Below are positions 54,225 through 63,634 of a stretch of DNA of 64,000 bases, one piece after another; position 1 is the first letter of the stretch; the number at the start of each line of letters is the position of its first letter. The stretch comes from Hirschia sp964352025 (GTDB lineage: Bacteria; Pseudomonadota; Alphaproteobacteria; Caulobacterales; Hyphomonadaceae): positions 1 through 64,000 of the forward strand of contig CAYGPZ010000007.1 in NCBI GenBank assembly GCA_964352025.1, in the 5' to 3' direction. The position numbers and the translations under genes were made by a program. The notes beneath the pieces were generated by a model that saw only the letters and a list, made by a program, of their open reading frames with translations, was not told the DNA's origin and did no database searches.

Positions 54225-54875
54225 ATGAAATTCTTCGTAGACACAGCCAATGTAGAAGACATTCGCGAATTAGAATCTTATGGGCTCATCGATGGTGTCA
54301 CCACCAATCCATCTCTGATTAAAAAATCTGGAAGAGATTTTGTCGAAGTCATTACAGAGATATGTTCTGTAACAAACGGCCCTGTATCTGCTGAGGTGAT
54401 CGCTCTTGATACTGCAGGCATGCTTTCTGAAGGTCGCAAACTTGCTGAGATCGCTGACAATATCGTCGTTAAACTTCCTCTGACACTCGATGGTCTTGCC
54501 GCCTGTCAAACCTTCTCAAAAGAAGGCATCAAAACAAATGTCACGTTGTGTTTCTCTGCAAATCAAGCCCTGCTAGCTGCCAAGGCTGGCGCAACGTACA
54601 TCTCGCCTTTCATCGGTCGTCTAGATGACATCCACATTGACGGCATGGAGCTGATTCAGGAAATCCGTGCCATTTACGATAATTACGGTTTCGATACTGA
54701 AATTCTAGCTGCCTCAATCCGTGGCCCAATGCACGTCAAAGAATGTGCTCTAATAGGTGCTGATGTAGGAACTGCCCCTCCAGCGGTCATCAAAGGATTG
54801 GTTAAACACCCACTTACACAAGCAGGTCTCGATCAATTTGTGAAAGACGCTGAAGAAGCTGGCATCAAGGTCTAA
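54225..54875 (+). CDS. tal: TalC-type transaldolase / fructose-6-phosphate aldolase-like
   Basis: This 216-aa (alpha/beta)8 aldolase of the short transaldolase (TalC/FSA) family has MKFFVDTANVEDIREL, GVTTNPSLIKKSG, ISAEV-like region (GPVSAEVIALD), IVVKLPLT with the Schiff-base Lys, and TNVTLCFSANQALLAAKAGATYISPFIGR shown in parts (NVTLCFSANQ, YISPFIGRLDD). Transaldolase versus fructose-6-phosphate aldolase activity cannot be decided by eye. RBS GGAAG lies at 7 nt. It is divergent from a LacI-family regulator and ends in a terminator. Confidence 0.93.
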   Translation: MKFFVDTANVEDIRELESYGLIDGVTTNPSLIKKSGRDFVEVITEICSVTNGPVSAEVIALDTAGMLSEGRKLAEIADNIVVKLPLTLDGLAACQTFSKEGIKTNVTLCFSANQALLAAKAGATYISPFIGRLDDIHIDGMELIQEIRAIYDNYGFDTEILAASIRGPMHVKECALIGADVGTAPPAVIKGLVKHPLTQAGLDQFVKDAEEAGIKV

Positions 54876-54902
54876 TCGACCTCCCTAAAACATTTCCAGA
54901 AG

Positions 54903-54936
54903 AAGGCCGGGGTTTTAAAATCTCGGCCTTTTTTGT
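54903..54936 (+). terminator. Rho-independent terminator of transaldolase gene
   Basis: AAGGCCG (54903-54909) pairs with CGGCCTT (54924-54930), loop of 14, followed by TTTTTTG. It lies 28 bases after the stop codon. Confidence 0.88.
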
Positions 54937-54949
54937 TTGGTGACCGGTA

Positions 54950-54985
54950 AATAAAAAGCTCGCCAACAATCATGTTGACGAGCTT
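54950..54985 (-). terminator. Terminator of tRNA-Arg
   Basis: AAGCTCGcCAACA (54956-54968) pairs with TGTTGaCGAGCTT (54973-54985) with one C-A mismatch and a 4-base loop. On the minus strand it is followed by TTTTTAT, just downstream of the tRNA 3' end. Confidence 0.85.
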
Positions 54986-54989
54986 ATAA

Positions 54990-55066
54990 TGGCGGTCCCT
55001 GCAGGATTCGAACCTGCGACCATCCGCTTAGAAGGCGGGCGCTCTATCCAGCTGAGCTAAGGAACC
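54990..55066 (-). tRNA. tRNA-Arg (UCU)
   Basis: This 77-nt cloverleaf on the minus strand has acceptor GGTTCCT/AGGGACC, a D-arm, anticodon loop CTTCTAA (anticodon TCT), T-arm GCAGG TTCGAAT CCTGC, discriminator G and an encoded CCA. The first anticodon-stem pair is C27-A43, a mismatch, while the other four pair normally. A dedicated terminator follows. Confidence 0.95.
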
Positions 55067-55176
55067 TAATTCTGAGATGTTTTCATAGCAAAGACATTTC
55101 CAAATTGCACGAAACAATTTTCCTCTTTCGCCATAAATTTCAATAGAGCTTTCTCTACCTCAATAAACCTATACCC

Positions 55177-55482
55177 TTAGTGGGTCCAAGGGTGTTTACG
55201 GTAAGCCGAAAAATTTTCTGCATAAGTCTTGATAATACGCTTTGGTTCGCGAGATGTCACAACCTTATGCGGTATACCTTTGCGTTTAGCGTAGGCGACT
55301 GCTTCTTCTGAACTATCGAATGTCATTCGAAGCTGTGTTTCAGTGCTGTCTGATCCAGTCCAGCCCATTAGAGGATCAATGCTTCGCGCAGCTGCAACTT
55401 CCATCTCCAATATCCAGACATCTGATTTAGCTTTACCAGATTGCATGGCGTTTTTGGACGGTTTATAAATTTTGGCCAGCAT
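55177..55482 (-). CDS. NDUFS4-like respiratory complex I accessory subunit
   Basis: This 101-aa protein of the ETC complex I subunit family related to mitochondrial NDUFS4 starts MLAKIYKPSKNAMQSG. It has WILEMEVAAARSIDPLMGWTGS, the core DTxxQxxLxF-like segment STETQLRMTFDSSEEAVAYA, and RKGIPHKVV, PKRIIKTYAENF and KHPWTH at the C-terminus. It is the alphaproteobacterial accessory subunit of NADH:ubiquinone oxidoreductase. ATG 55482 fits the conserved N-terminus; a GTG at 55494 is in frame. It is not in a nuo operon here, as is common for this subunit. Confidence 0.9.
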   Translation of the reverse strand: MLAKIYKPSKNAMQSGKAKSDVWILEMEVAAARSIDPLMGWTGSDSTETQLRMTFDSSEEAVAYAKRKGIPHKVVTSREPKRIIKTYAENFSAYRKHPWTH

Positions 55483-55573
55483 GAAACTACGCACGCTCCC
55501 TTACTCGAATGATTCTTTGTTCTTGAATGCCTCTAATTGAATAATAATTCAATGTCTGGGTCCTCAAAAGTCT

Positions 55574-56269
55574 CTATTCATCAAAATTAATTTGACGCAC
55601 CTTATCTATCACCAACCGATCCAAATGCTTCATGGAGCCTATAGTGAAAGCACTTAGCGTCGGTTTTGCAGAATTGCTCAGTACAGCTTGCCAATCTTCA
55701 TCACCATGCAAGCCACTTCCCATAAACAGCCCGACGATATTCGTCGATTGTTTAATCTTTGCCGCAACCTCCTGCGCAAATGGTGCCTCTTCTAGATAAG
55801 CGCTATCCACGGACCGCCCGTCTATATTGGACATCCCCTCCGCCATTCTTTCACAAGCACGTTTGGAAGCGTCTGATTTTTTGGATCCGTGCGCCACCAA
55901 TAATAATGGCCCGTCCTGAATTGCTTCATCAACCTGCTTAGCAAGCTCAGACCAATCACATAGCGGAGGCAGAATACTAACTCTGCCCTCCGTCTCAGTT
56001 GCGAACACTTCAGCGACCGACTTTTCAATCTGAGAGTAAAAATATCCATCTGAAAAAATCATCGGTACAATGACGATTTGGGCAGCGCCGGAATTACCCA
56101 ATATCTCTCTGAGTTCTCCCTGAAGAGACAGCAGCGCTATATCACATGCATAAGGGCCTTCGCCCTTCACGATAGCGTCTCGGACACGTCGAAGGTTACC
56201 ATCGCGATCGGAACCGCGTTTATCACCATGGGCGCATAAAATTATATGTGTTTGTGAAAGATTGATCAT
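55574..56269 (-). CDS. CbiX/SirB-family chelatase-like protein
   Basis: This 231-aa protein has the duplicated CbiX fold of sirohydrochlorin chelatases: IILCAHGDKRGS in the N-terminal half and LLLVAHGSKKSDAS in the C-terminal half, followed by AYLEEAPFAQEV and VGLFMGSGLHGDEDW. The two AHG histidines could bind metal. It may insert cobalt or iron into sirohydrochlorin; no other sirohaem or cobalamin gene is adjacent, so the substrate is unproven. It sits 91 bp upstream of the NDUFS4-like gene on the same strand. Confidence 0.78.
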   Translation of the reverse strand: MINLSQTHIILCAHGDKRGSDRDGNLRRVRDAIVKGEGPYACDIALLSLQGELREILGNSGAAQIVIVPMIFSDGYFYSQIEKSVAEVFATETEGRVSILPPLCDWSELAKQVDEAIQDGPLLLVAHGSKKSDASKRACERMAEGMSNIDGRSVDSAYLEEAPFAQEVAAKIKQSTNIVGLFMGSGLHGDEDWQAVLSNSAKPTLSAFTIGSMKHLDRLVIDKVRQINFDE

Positions 56270-56332
56270 TTCTATTGCCTAGCAAATTGTAGACTTATGA
56301 ACATCGCAATTTTTAATGAAGTAGTTTTAAAA

Positions 56333-56409
<77 letters not shown>

Positions 56410-56610
56410 ACTATTTTAAACGAGCTATATTTTAGCTCAATCCCGATAACATTGCCAGCTGTTGAAGCTGCCTCGATGATCGGAGGACGCTTTGTACCGA
56501 AATTCTCAAAGAACGAAAGACCCTAATTCAGTTTTTTTGCCCTAAAACGCAAATTAATTTGAATCTAGCCACTGCTGTTGCGCTTATTCCAGTACTTTTC
56601 TTCCCTTAGC

Positions 56611-57087
56611 CTATTCAACGTTGTTGAATATTGCATGGCGAACGGTAGCACCTGGCTTAATTTCTAAACGATCTGTGGCTCCACCGTTTAGTTCCAACAC
56701 GCCTTTAACTGCCATTCCTGGAGATATTCTTTTCAATGAATGAGGACGCGCATTGCGTGCGATAGCGACAATCGTGCCTTCTTGATCCAGAAATAGCATG
56801 TCCAATGGGATTAAAGTGTTTTTCATCCACATATTTGGCTCGCGGGGCTCACCAAAATCAAACAACATGCCCGCGTTTTCAGCGAGGCTTTCACGAAACA
56901 TCAGACCTTGTGTTGTTTCATCAGGTGAATCAGCAATTTCGATATCAATTACGTGAGACGCTTCACCTGCAAGAATCGTAAGTGTGTCTTTTTCAAATTG
57001 AACAGCATCACTTTGCGTTTCCTGCGCATACGTCGGAATCGTAACTAGAGCAGAACAAATTGCGATGGCAGATAAGAATTTCTTCAA
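56611..57087 (-). CDS. DUF192 family exported protein
   Basis: This 158-aa protein starts from TTG 57087 (GAGG 6 nt upstream) and gives a clean Sec signal MKKFLSAIAICSALVTIPTYA; an ATG at 57108 is in frame but would add a poor N-terminus. The DUF192 core is clear: IEIADSPDETTQGLMFRESL, GMLFDFGEP, MWMKNTLIPLDMLFLD, VLELNGGATDRLEIKPG. The family is small, beta-barrel-like and of unknown function. It is located downstream of the tandem CSD gene on the same strand (150-bp gap). Confidence 0.9.
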   Translation of the reverse strand: MKKFLSAIAICSALVTIPTYAQETQSDAVQFEKDTLTILAGEASHVIDIEIADSPDETTQGLMFRESLAENAGMLFDFGEPREPNMWMKNTLIPLDMLFLDQEGTIVAIARNARPHSLKRISPGMAVKGVLELNGGATDRLEIKPGATVRHAIFNNVE

Positions 57088-57238
57088 TTTGGACCTCACA
57101 TAATACATCAAAACCTGACTGACACTATAGCGCCAGCATTCTCAGCGATCATTTGCTGAAAGTTAGCCATATCACAAGGATCGATAGCAGCAATCTTAAA
57201 TTTGAAGCTAATAAAGAATCGTTTTGGGAAAATCGAGT

Positions 57239-57739
57239 TTAAGGCTTAGCGCTTGCGTCTACGACGTAGCTGCCTTTTGGACCCTTACCAATAGTTACCC
57301 ATATTTTCTGCCCTGGTTCAGCTTCTTCAAGACCAACACGTCTCAAAGTAACCATGTGCAAAAAGATATCCTCGGCTTCACCTTCGCGGTGCACGAAACC
57401 ATAACCTTTGGTGCGGTTGAACCATTTTATAAGGACAGGCTCACGCTGAGCATTTTCAGGAGCCTGCACAACGTCGCCGCCTTCAAGCGATTTTATTTCG
57501 ACAACTTGGTAGCCGCGTTCACGTTTAACGACATCACAAGAAATCAGCATTCCTTCGACAGCGGCATCAACGCCAAAATCTCTTAAAATAGAAATGTGCA
57601 ATAGAGCTTCTTGGCCATCTAAACCAGAATCTGGAATGATGAAACCAAACCCTTTGACAGAATCAAACCACTTTACACGTCCAGAAACTGTAATGCTGGG
57701 CAGTTCGTTCTTTGTGACTTCCTGAGTATCTTGCCCCAT
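57239..57739 (-). CDS. Tandem cold-shock-domain protein
   Basis: This 166-aa nucleic-acid-binding protein has two CSDs: GRVKWFDSVKGFGFIIPD (RNP1-type KGFGFI, about residues 20-85) and LIKWFNRTKGYGFVHRE with the RNP2-like IFLHMVT (about 100-166). The first domain's second motif is LLHISIL. Double-CSD proteins are typical of Alphaproteobacteria (Caulobacter CspC/CspD type) and act in stationary phase or stress rather than cold only. ATG 57739 begins MGQDTQ; no strong ribosome binding site is seen, so the GTG at 57769 is an alternative. Confidence 0.92.
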   Translation of the reverse strand: MGQDTQEVTKNELPSITVSGRVKWFDSVKGFGFIIPDSGLDGQEALLHISILRDFGVDAAVEGMLISCDVVKRERGYQVVEIKSLEGGDVVQAPENAQREPVLIKWFNRTKGYGFVHREGEAEDIFLHMVTLRRVGLEEAEPGQKIWVTIGKGPKGSYVVDASAKP

Positions 57740-57998
57740 TGTGCTAAATTCTAACGTCCCTGCCACCACAAACTAAGTTTCAGTATGCCTGTCTGCATAC
57801 TCATAAATAGACCAACAGCCCATCAGTCTACTATTAATCAAATAAGCCGTTTTCTTAATATGTCAAAGGCTAAACAAAAAACCTTAACAAAAATACGATT
57901 ATTCAACGCGACCAATAATAACGTCACCAGTATGCAGCAATGCTATCTATAGGCAATGACGAAGTGAAACTACATTAATTTGGGAATGATCACACTAC

Positions 57999-58073
57999 TG
58001 GCACTCCCTAGGGGAATCGAACCCCTCTTTCTAGGTTGAAAACCTAGCGTCCTAACCGATAGACGAAGGGAGC
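57999..58073 (-). tRNA. tRNA-Glu (UUC)
   Basis: This 75-nt cloverleaf on the minus strand has acceptor GCTCCCT/AGGGAGT (first pair G-U), anticodon stem CTAGG/CCTAG around TTTTCAA (anticodon TTC), T-arm AGGGG TTCGATT CCCCT, discriminator G and encoded CCA. Confidence 0.95.
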
Positions 58074-58133
58074 GCACTGTAGTGAGAGCGCTGTATACAA
58101 ATGTGCATTTTGAGATGCAAGTTCTTTTTTCAA

Positions 58134-59963
58134 TTAATTTGAAAAAAAGCCATCTGAAACCTCAAACTGCACTTTTCCGGCTCCTCGCCACTCATCTGGC
58201 TTCAATTTTCCGGCCAAATGCATGGTTTGTCCTGATAAGATCACTTGTCCCAGATCAGCATCAGCAGCGCGAAAAGCAATTGCCCGCAATTTTCCGCCAT
58301 CTTCACCAAGAATCTCAAAACTCAAATGATCGACGCCGACCCGCCGTACATTATTGGGACGAACATTTGCCATCGCAAATAAAGGCTCAGGCGCTCCGGC
58401 ACCATAAGGCCCCGCTCCATCAATAGCCTCCAGTAATTCACCATTCGCTGCCCCTGGTGACAATAAGCCATCTAGAGCTAGCACACGCGCTTCAGCCAAT
58501 TCTTGCTTGGCGTCTTTGGTGTTCTCTTCCATATAATCGCGGAAGGCTATCAATTGATCCGGCTCTAGTGACAATCCAGCCGCCATAGCGTGACCTCCAC
58601 CGGATAGGATAATGCCTTCTTTCGAGGCCTTGGCGATCAAGTCTCCTAGATTAACCCCCTCCACCGAACGTCCTGAACCTTTTGCAACAGGGCCTAAATC
58701 ATCTCCCCACCCAATAACGATTGCTGGCTTGTGAAATTTTTCTTTTAAACGGCCCGCCACAATTCCAATAACGCCCGGATGCCAGCCTTCTCCACCAACC
58801 ACGATTGCGCTTGCATTAGGGTTTTCGATCAAACGTGCCTCAGCAATGCGCGTCGCCTCTTCAAGTATTTCTGATTCGATTTCCTTACGCGCCTCATTGA
58901 GAGCTTGAAGCCGTTCTGCGAGTGCTATGGCTTCCTGCCGGTCCTCAGAACCCAACAATTTGGCGGCAATCCATGGATCACCGATTCGGCCACCCGCATT
59001 TAAGCGTGGCCCGAGCATGAAAGTCGCGTGATAAACAGACTTGGGCGCTTCCACACCTGATATTTGAGATAAAGCCTCCAAGCCCACATTATCCAGTTGC
59101 TGAAGCACCTTCAGCCCAGCATTCACAAACGCACGGTTTACACCCTTCAAAGGTGCCATGTCGCATAGTGTCCCCAAAGCACATAGGTCAAGCCATTTCA
59201 TCGGATCTGGCAAACCATTCTCCGGTGCAATGTCTTGCTTTCTCGCAAGGCGGTTTAGACCAGCAGTAAGCACGAAAACGACTCCTGCAGCAGCTAGATG
59301 TCCACATCCTGATTCGCAGTCGGGACGGTTTGGGTTTACAACCGCTGCAGCAGGTGGTGGCTCGCTCTGCATAAGGTGGTGATCCAAAACCACAACATCC
59401 AAGCCGATATCACTCGCGGCCTCCAATGCTTCAACAGCAGCAGCCCCGCAATCAACGGTAATGACAAGCTCAACGCCCTGCTCCTTCAAGCTTTCAAAAG
59501 CGCCTGCGGAAGGTCCATAACCTTCTGTCAGTCTATCGGGCACATATAAGATGAGCTCTTGGTCCCAAGCTCTAAAATACTTCGTGAGAATTGCTGCCGA
59601 AGTCCCCCCATCAACATCATAGTCCGCAAGCACAGCTGTCTTACGTCCTGTAGTAATTGCATCAAGAATGACATCACAAGCTGCATCCATGTCAGCAAAA
59701 CTAGAAGGATCAGGGAATAAAGCTTTCAAAGTTGGCGCAAAATAGCTTTCAGCTTCATCCAGCTCGACACCCCGTCCAGCCAACAACCGCCCTATCAGGT
59801 CTGGTTTGGCTAGCTTTCGTGCCAACTCAGTTGCTTTTTTCTCATCTACAGAACGCGCACGCCATTTTCTGCCCGTAAGCGACTGCTCAACATCCAAAAA
59901 GGCGGGCCCTGTATCGTCTATGGTCAATTCATGATTGGGATCGAGAAATGGAGAGCGAGACAT
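58134..59963 (-). CDS. recJ: Single-stranded-DNA-specific exonuclease RecJ
   Basis: This 5'-3' ssDNA exonuclease for mismatch repair and RecF recombination has 609 aa. The DHH phosphoesterase core has VLADYDVDGGTSAAI and VVLDHHLMQS, with PDPMKWLDLCALGTLCDMAPL and LGPRLNAGGRIGDP. The DHHA1 part is VVGGEGWHPGVIGIVAGRLKE and ILSGGGHAMAAGLSLE in outline, followed by the OB fold. ATG 59963 (MSRSPFLDPN) was chosen because upstream starts run into the glpX terminator; GTG 60077 lies in its loop. Confidence 0.95.
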   Translation of the reverse strand: MSRSPFLDPNHELTIDDTGPAFLDVEQSLTGRKWRARSVDEKKATELARKLAKPDLIGRLLAGRGVELDEAESYFAPTLKALFPDPSSFADMDAACDVILDAITTGRKTAVLADYDVDGGTSAAILTKYFRAWDQELILYVPDRLTEGYGPSAGAFESLKEQGVELVITVDCGAAAVEALEAASDIGLDVVVLDHHLMQSEPPPAAAVVNPNRPDCESGCGHLAAAGVVFVLTAGLNRLARKQDIAPENGLPDPMKWLDLCALGTLCDMAPLKGVNRAFVNAGLKVLQQLDNVGLEALSQISGVEAPKSVYHATFMLGPRLNAGGRIGDPWIAAKLLGSEDRQEAIALAERLQALNEARKEIESEILEEATRIAEARLIENPNASAIVVGGEGWHPGVIGIVAGRLKEKFHKPAIVIGWGDDLGPVAKGSGRSVEGVNLGDLIAKASKEGIILSGGGHAMAAGLSLEPDQLIAFRDYMEENTKDAKQELAEARVLALDGLLSPGAANGELLEAIDGAGPYGAGAPEPLFAMANVRPNNVRRVGVDHLSFEILGEDGGKLRAIAFRAADADLGQVILSGQTMHLAGKLKPDEWRGAGKVQFEVSDGFFSN

Positions 59964-60057
59964 ATGACGTGGTATCTTTCCAGCTGGACCTGATTCGATT
60001 TGATAATTCTTAACGACAAGTTCTACCCCGAATGTCCCACTTGTCATCTTACCATAT

Positions 60058-60096
60058 GCAAAAGAGGCGATTTTCACGAAGAAAACCGCCTCTTAA
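60058..60096 (-). terminator. Rho-independent terminator of the hom-glpX unit
   Basis: AAGAGGCGaTTTT (60062-60074) pairs with AAAAcCGCCTCTT (60082-60094) with one A-C mismatch and a 7-base loop. On the minus strand it is followed by TTTGC. It lies 28 bases beyond the glpX stop codon and forces recJ to start to its left. Confidence 0.85.
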
Positions 60097-60121
60097 AATT
60101 CTAGATAACTATTTAAATAGT

Positions 60122-61075
60122 TTAACCTGGGTACGTTGTTTTCACTGTACGCACAACGCCGTCAAATGAAGACATAACAAGCGAGTCTGTGTAAACTTTA
60201 CCGTTCTGGCGTTTCACACCTGATAGAAGACCACCATCTGTTACACCAGTTGCAGCAAATACTGCATCTTCAGAGCAAAGCTCGTGCAGGTCGTATTTCT
60301 TATCAAAGTCTGTGATACCAATACGTGATGCGCGTCCGCGCTCGTCATCGTTACGGAATGTCAAACGACCTTGCATCTGACCACCCACACATTTAAGCGC
60401 AGCAGCAGCCAATACACCTTCTGGCGCTCCGCCTGAACCAATGTACATATCAATGCCGGTATCAGGGTTAGTTGTGTTGATGATACCCGCAACATCACCA
60501 TCAGAAATCAATGAAATACGAATACCTAGCGAACGAAGATCTTCAATGATTTTTGCGTGACGTGGACGGTCAAGAACACACACATTCAATTGCCCAACTT
60601 CAACGCCTTTTGCAGCCGCAACTGATTTAGCGTTTTCGATTGTTGATTTATCAAGATCAATCACGCCAGCAGGATAGCCTGGGCCAACTGCGATCTTGTC
60701 CATGTAAACGTCTGGTGCGTGAAGCAAACCACCACGAGGCGCAATAGCAAGTACAGCTAGCGCATTTGGCATAGCTTTGGCTGTCAGCGTTGTACCTTCA
60801 AGAGGGTCAAGCGCGATATCAATCGCTGCGCCTTCACCTGTTCCGACTTCTTCACCAATATAAAGCATTGGCGCTTCATCACGTTCACCTTCACCGATAA
60901 CGATGCGGCCCTGCATGACAACTTCATTCAAAGCCGTACGCATAGCATCCACTGCTGCTTGGTCGGCTGCTTTTTCGTCACCGCGTCCAACCATTGTTTC
61001 AGATGCAACAGCCGCTCTTTCAGTTACACGAACCATCGCATCCGCAAATGTCGGATTCAAAGCATTAGAAGTCAT
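60122..61075 (-). CDS. glpX: Class II fructose-1,6-bisphosphatase
   Basis: It dephosphorylates fructose 1,6-bisphosphate in gluconeogenesis (317 aa). Motifs: RVTERAAVAS, GEGERDEAPMLYIGE, metal/substrate DPLEGTT, GSGGAPEGVLAAAALKC and RDDERGRASRIGI-like text (RNDDERGRASRIGI). ATG 61075 with GGGA at 5-6 nt gives MTSNALNPTF. It follows hom on the same strand with a 52-bp gap, so the order aminotransferase, hom, glpX is probably one operon ending in the terminator at 60058-60096. Confidence 0.95.
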   Translation of the reverse strand: MTSNALNPTFADAMVRVTERAAVASETMVGRGDEKAADQAAVDAMRTALNEVVMQGRIVIGEGERDEAPMLYIGEEVGTGEGAAIDIALDPLEGTTLTAKAMPNALAVLAIAPRGGLLHAPDVYMDKIAVGPGYPAGVIDLDKSTIENAKSVAAAKGVEVGQLNVCVLDRPRHAKIIEDLRSLGIRISLISDGDVAGIINTTNPDTGIDMYIGSGGAPEGVLAAAALKCVGGQMQGRLTFRNDDERGRASRIGITDFDKKYDLHELCSEDAVFAATGVTDGGLLSGVKRQNGKVYTDSLVMSSFDGVVRTVKTTYPG

Positions 61076-61127
61076 ATTTGTCCCATTCTTATGTAGTAAT
61101 ATCTCATTATGGCTCGTTATGCGAAAC

Positions 61128-62417
61128 TCATGCCTCAACCCGCAGTACACGAGGTTTATCCACACAAGTCTCTAATTCCGCAATCATAGCCGCCGCAGAC
61201 TCTGCTGCTTTCCGCGTACACGGATGCGTCATAATCGCTATTGGTGCAGCTGATTCTCCGGCACTTGAGTCCTGATGCATTTGATCGATCGATACGTCAC
61301 AAGAGGCAAAAGCTTTAGATAATTCGGCTAACGCGCCAGACTTATCAGACAAACGCGTCCGAATAAACCATACACTAGAAGGACCTTCCCCAACAGATTG
61401 AATCAGACGATCTTCAAACTTATTTGTAGAGGTTCCAAACGGTGGTGTCGCTGGCCCTTGGAATACTCTCGTGATGTCTCCCATCACCGCTGAAGCAGTT
61501 GGACCTTCTCCAGCGCCCGGACCTGCCATTGTCACACTGCCAACTGGCTCGCCTTCAACCATAATAGCGTTGGTTGGCCCTGTAATTTGCGCCAATGCAT
61601 GATCTTGTTTGTACAAAGCCGGAGCGACACTACAGCGGACACCGTCACCACTTTTGGACGCTTCCGCGACCAATCGAATACGATATCCCATTTTATCAGC
61701 AAGCGAGATATCAAGTGAATCAATCTCGTCGACCCCTGATACACGTACTTTTGAAAAGTCTGGTTTTACGCCAAATGCAATAACTGACAGAATCAACGCT
61801 TTGTGCGCAGCATCCATACCAGATACATCTAAATATGGGTCAGCCTCTGCATAACCTAGCTTCTGTGCTTCCGCCAAAACTGGTGAATATTCTTGGCCAG
61901 TCGTCAGCATTTCAGACAGAATATAGTTACAAGTCCCATTCAGAATTCCAGATACGCGCTCTACTTCGATGCCCGACAAACTATCGCGAAGGACACGCAC
62001 AATTGGAACGCCTCCAGCAACGGCAGCGTCAAACAACAGGTGTACGTTATTCTCTTCCGCTAAACGAGCCAGCGATGCTCCATGCTCTGCAATGACTGCT
62101 TTGTTGGCAGTGACAACATGCTTACCGGCTTTCAACGCTTCTTCAATAGAAACAAGCGCGGGACCATCTGAACCACCAACGAGTTCGACATAGACGTCAA
62201 TATCGTCAGATGTCGCCAATTTTACTGGATCATCTTCCCAGCCATAACCAGAGATATCAATTCCGCGGTCTCTCGTTTTATTTCGAGCAGAAACTGCGGA
62301 AATCTCTAAATTACCGGCAAGGCGCAAGTTTGTCTGGTTCTGTACGAGCTTAACAAGTCCGACACCGACATTGCCTAAACCAGCAATACCGAGGCGAAGT
62401 GTTTTTTGATCAGTCAT
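61128..62417 (-). CDS. hom: Homoserine dehydrogenase
   Basis: It reduces aspartate semialdehyde to homoserine for threonine and methionine synthesis (429 aa). N-terminal Rossmann LRLGIAGLGNVGVGLVKLV, then VVTANKAVIAEHG, the catalytic segment VAGGVPIVRVLRDSL, GILNGTCNYIL and SGMDAAHKALILSV. The C-terminal ACT domain (WFIRTRLSDKSGALAELS) is the allosteric module that binds threonine in most enzymes of this type. It is a stand-alone form, not fused to aspartokinase. It starts 5 bp after the aminotransferase stop. Confidence 0.96.
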   Translation of the reverse strand: MTDQKTLRLGIAGLGNVGVGLVKLVQNQTNLRLAGNLEISAVSARNKTRDRGIDISGYGWEDDPVKLATSDDIDVYVELVGGSDGPALVSIEEALKAGKHVVTANKAVIAEHGASLARLAEENNVHLLFDAAVAGGVPIVRVLRDSLSGIEVERVSGILNGTCNYILSEMLTTGQEYSPVLAEAQKLGYAEADPYLDVSGMDAAHKALILSVIAFGVKPDFSKVRVSGVDEIDSLDISLADKMGYRIRLVAEASKSGDGVRCSVAPALYKQDHALAQITGPTNAIMVEGEPVGSVTMAGPGAGEGPTASAVMGDITRVFQGPATPPFGTSTNKFEDRLIQSVGEGPSSVWFIRTRLSDKSGALAELSKAFASCDVSIDQMHQDSSAGESAAPIAIMTHPCTRKAAESAAAMIAELETCVDKPRVLRVEA

Positions 62418-62422
62418 AAAAT

Positions 62423-63634
62423 TTACTCCCCAGCGCCTATCACTGGTTCTGAATTATCAGGTCCCGCTTCGATAAAGCGACGAATATTTCTAGCTGCTTG
62501 TCGGATTCGCTGTTCATTTTCAACCAGAGCTATTCGAACATGTGAATCACCGTACTCACCAAACCCAGCCCCAGGTGCAACGGCCACGTGAGCTTGTTCA
62601 ATCAGACGCAATGCAAAATCTAGCGATCCCATGTGCTTAAATTCATCTGGTATCGGAGCCCAAGCGAACATCGAGGCACTCGGCGATGGCACTTCCCATC
62701 CTGCACGTGAGAAGCTTTCAATCAGAACGTCTCTACGTGCACGATAAATTTCGCGCATTTCGGCAACACAATCCTGAGGACCATTCAACGCAGCCGCAGC
62801 GGCTACCTGCACAGGCGTAAATGCACCATAATCGAGGTATGATTTCACACGCGCCAATGCACCAATCAGGCGTTCATTCCCAGCTGCAAACCCCATACGC
62901 CAACCAGCCATTGCGTATGTTTTCGATAGAGATGTTGTCTCAACAGCAATATCCATCGCACCTTCAACCTGCAGAACAGATGGAGGTGGATCGTCAAAAT
63001 AAATCTCAGTGTAGGCGAGATCTGACAAAATCCAGATTTCGTGTTTCTTGGCGATCCGTACGGCTTCTTTATAAAAGTCCAAATCTGCAACTTGTGCTGT
63101 TGGATTTCCGGGATAACACAACACCATAGCTGTCGGTTTCGGTACCGAATGACGAATCGCTTTGTCCATACCTGCTAGATATTCTTCAGGCGATTCTGCT
63201 TTTATGTGACGCATCGATGCGCCGGCAATCAGAAACCCAAATGTGTGCAGTGGGTATGAAGGGTTTGGCGCAATTATCACGTCGCCCGGAGCTGCAATAG
63301 CTTGAGCAAGGTTTGCAAAACCTTCTTTAGAACCCAATGTCGCAACAACATGCTTATTCGGGTCCAATTTCACGCCGAAACGGCGCTCATAATATCCTAC
63401 CGCAGCACGGCGCAATCCCGGAATACCTCGAGATGCTGAATACCGATTTACTTTGGGTTTATATGCCGTTTCACATAACTTATCGATAATGTGTTTAGGC
63501 GTCGGTAGATCTGGATTACCCATTCCTAGATCAATAATGTCCGCGCCCGCCGCTCGTAGCTGGGCCGCTGTACGGTTAACCTGCTCGAACACATAGGGAG
63601 GAAGACGTCTGATCTTGTGAAATTCCAATTTCAT
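62423..63634 (-). CDS. Class I/II PLP aminotransferase (AlaC/aspartate-type)
   Basis: This 403-aa cytosolic aminotransferase has N-terminus FHKIRRLPPYVFEQVN, which is typical of AlaC-like enzymes. It continues DLGMGNPDLPTPKHI, NRYSASRGIPGLRRA, PNPSYPLHTFGF, CYPGNPTAQVAD and the Schiff-base Lys in SLSKTYAMAGWRMGFAAG; Arg in HVRIALVENEQRIRQA binds the carboxylate. It lies directly upstream of hom (5-bp gap) and in this context probably feeds amino-acid synthesis as a glutamate-pyruvate or aspartate transaminase. Specificity cannot be read off. Confidence 0.9.
   Translation of the reverse strand: MKLEFHKIRRLPPYVFEQVNRTAAQLRAAGADIIDLGMGNPDLPTPKHIIDKLCETAYKPKVNRYSASRGIPGLRRAAVGYYERRFGVKLDPNKHVVATLGSKEGFANLAQAIAAPGDVIIAPNPSYPLHTFGFLIAGASMRHIKAESPEEYLAGMDKAIRHSVPKPTAMVLCYPGNPTAQVADLDFYKEAVRIAKKHEIWILSDLAYTEIYFDDPPPSVLQVEGAMDIAVETTSLSKTYAMAGWRMGFAAGNERLIGALARVKSYLDYGAFTPVQVAAAAALNGPQDCVAEMREIYRARRDVLIESFSRAGWEVPSPSASMFAWAPIPDEFKHMGSLDFALRLIEQAHVAVAPGAGFGEYGDSHVRIALVENEQRIRQAARNIRRFIEAGPDNSEPVIGAGE

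Noticed and set aside
56411..56610. An attachment-site duplication of the tRNA-Pro 3' end.
   Set aside because: No second copy of the tRNA end and no integrase beside it.
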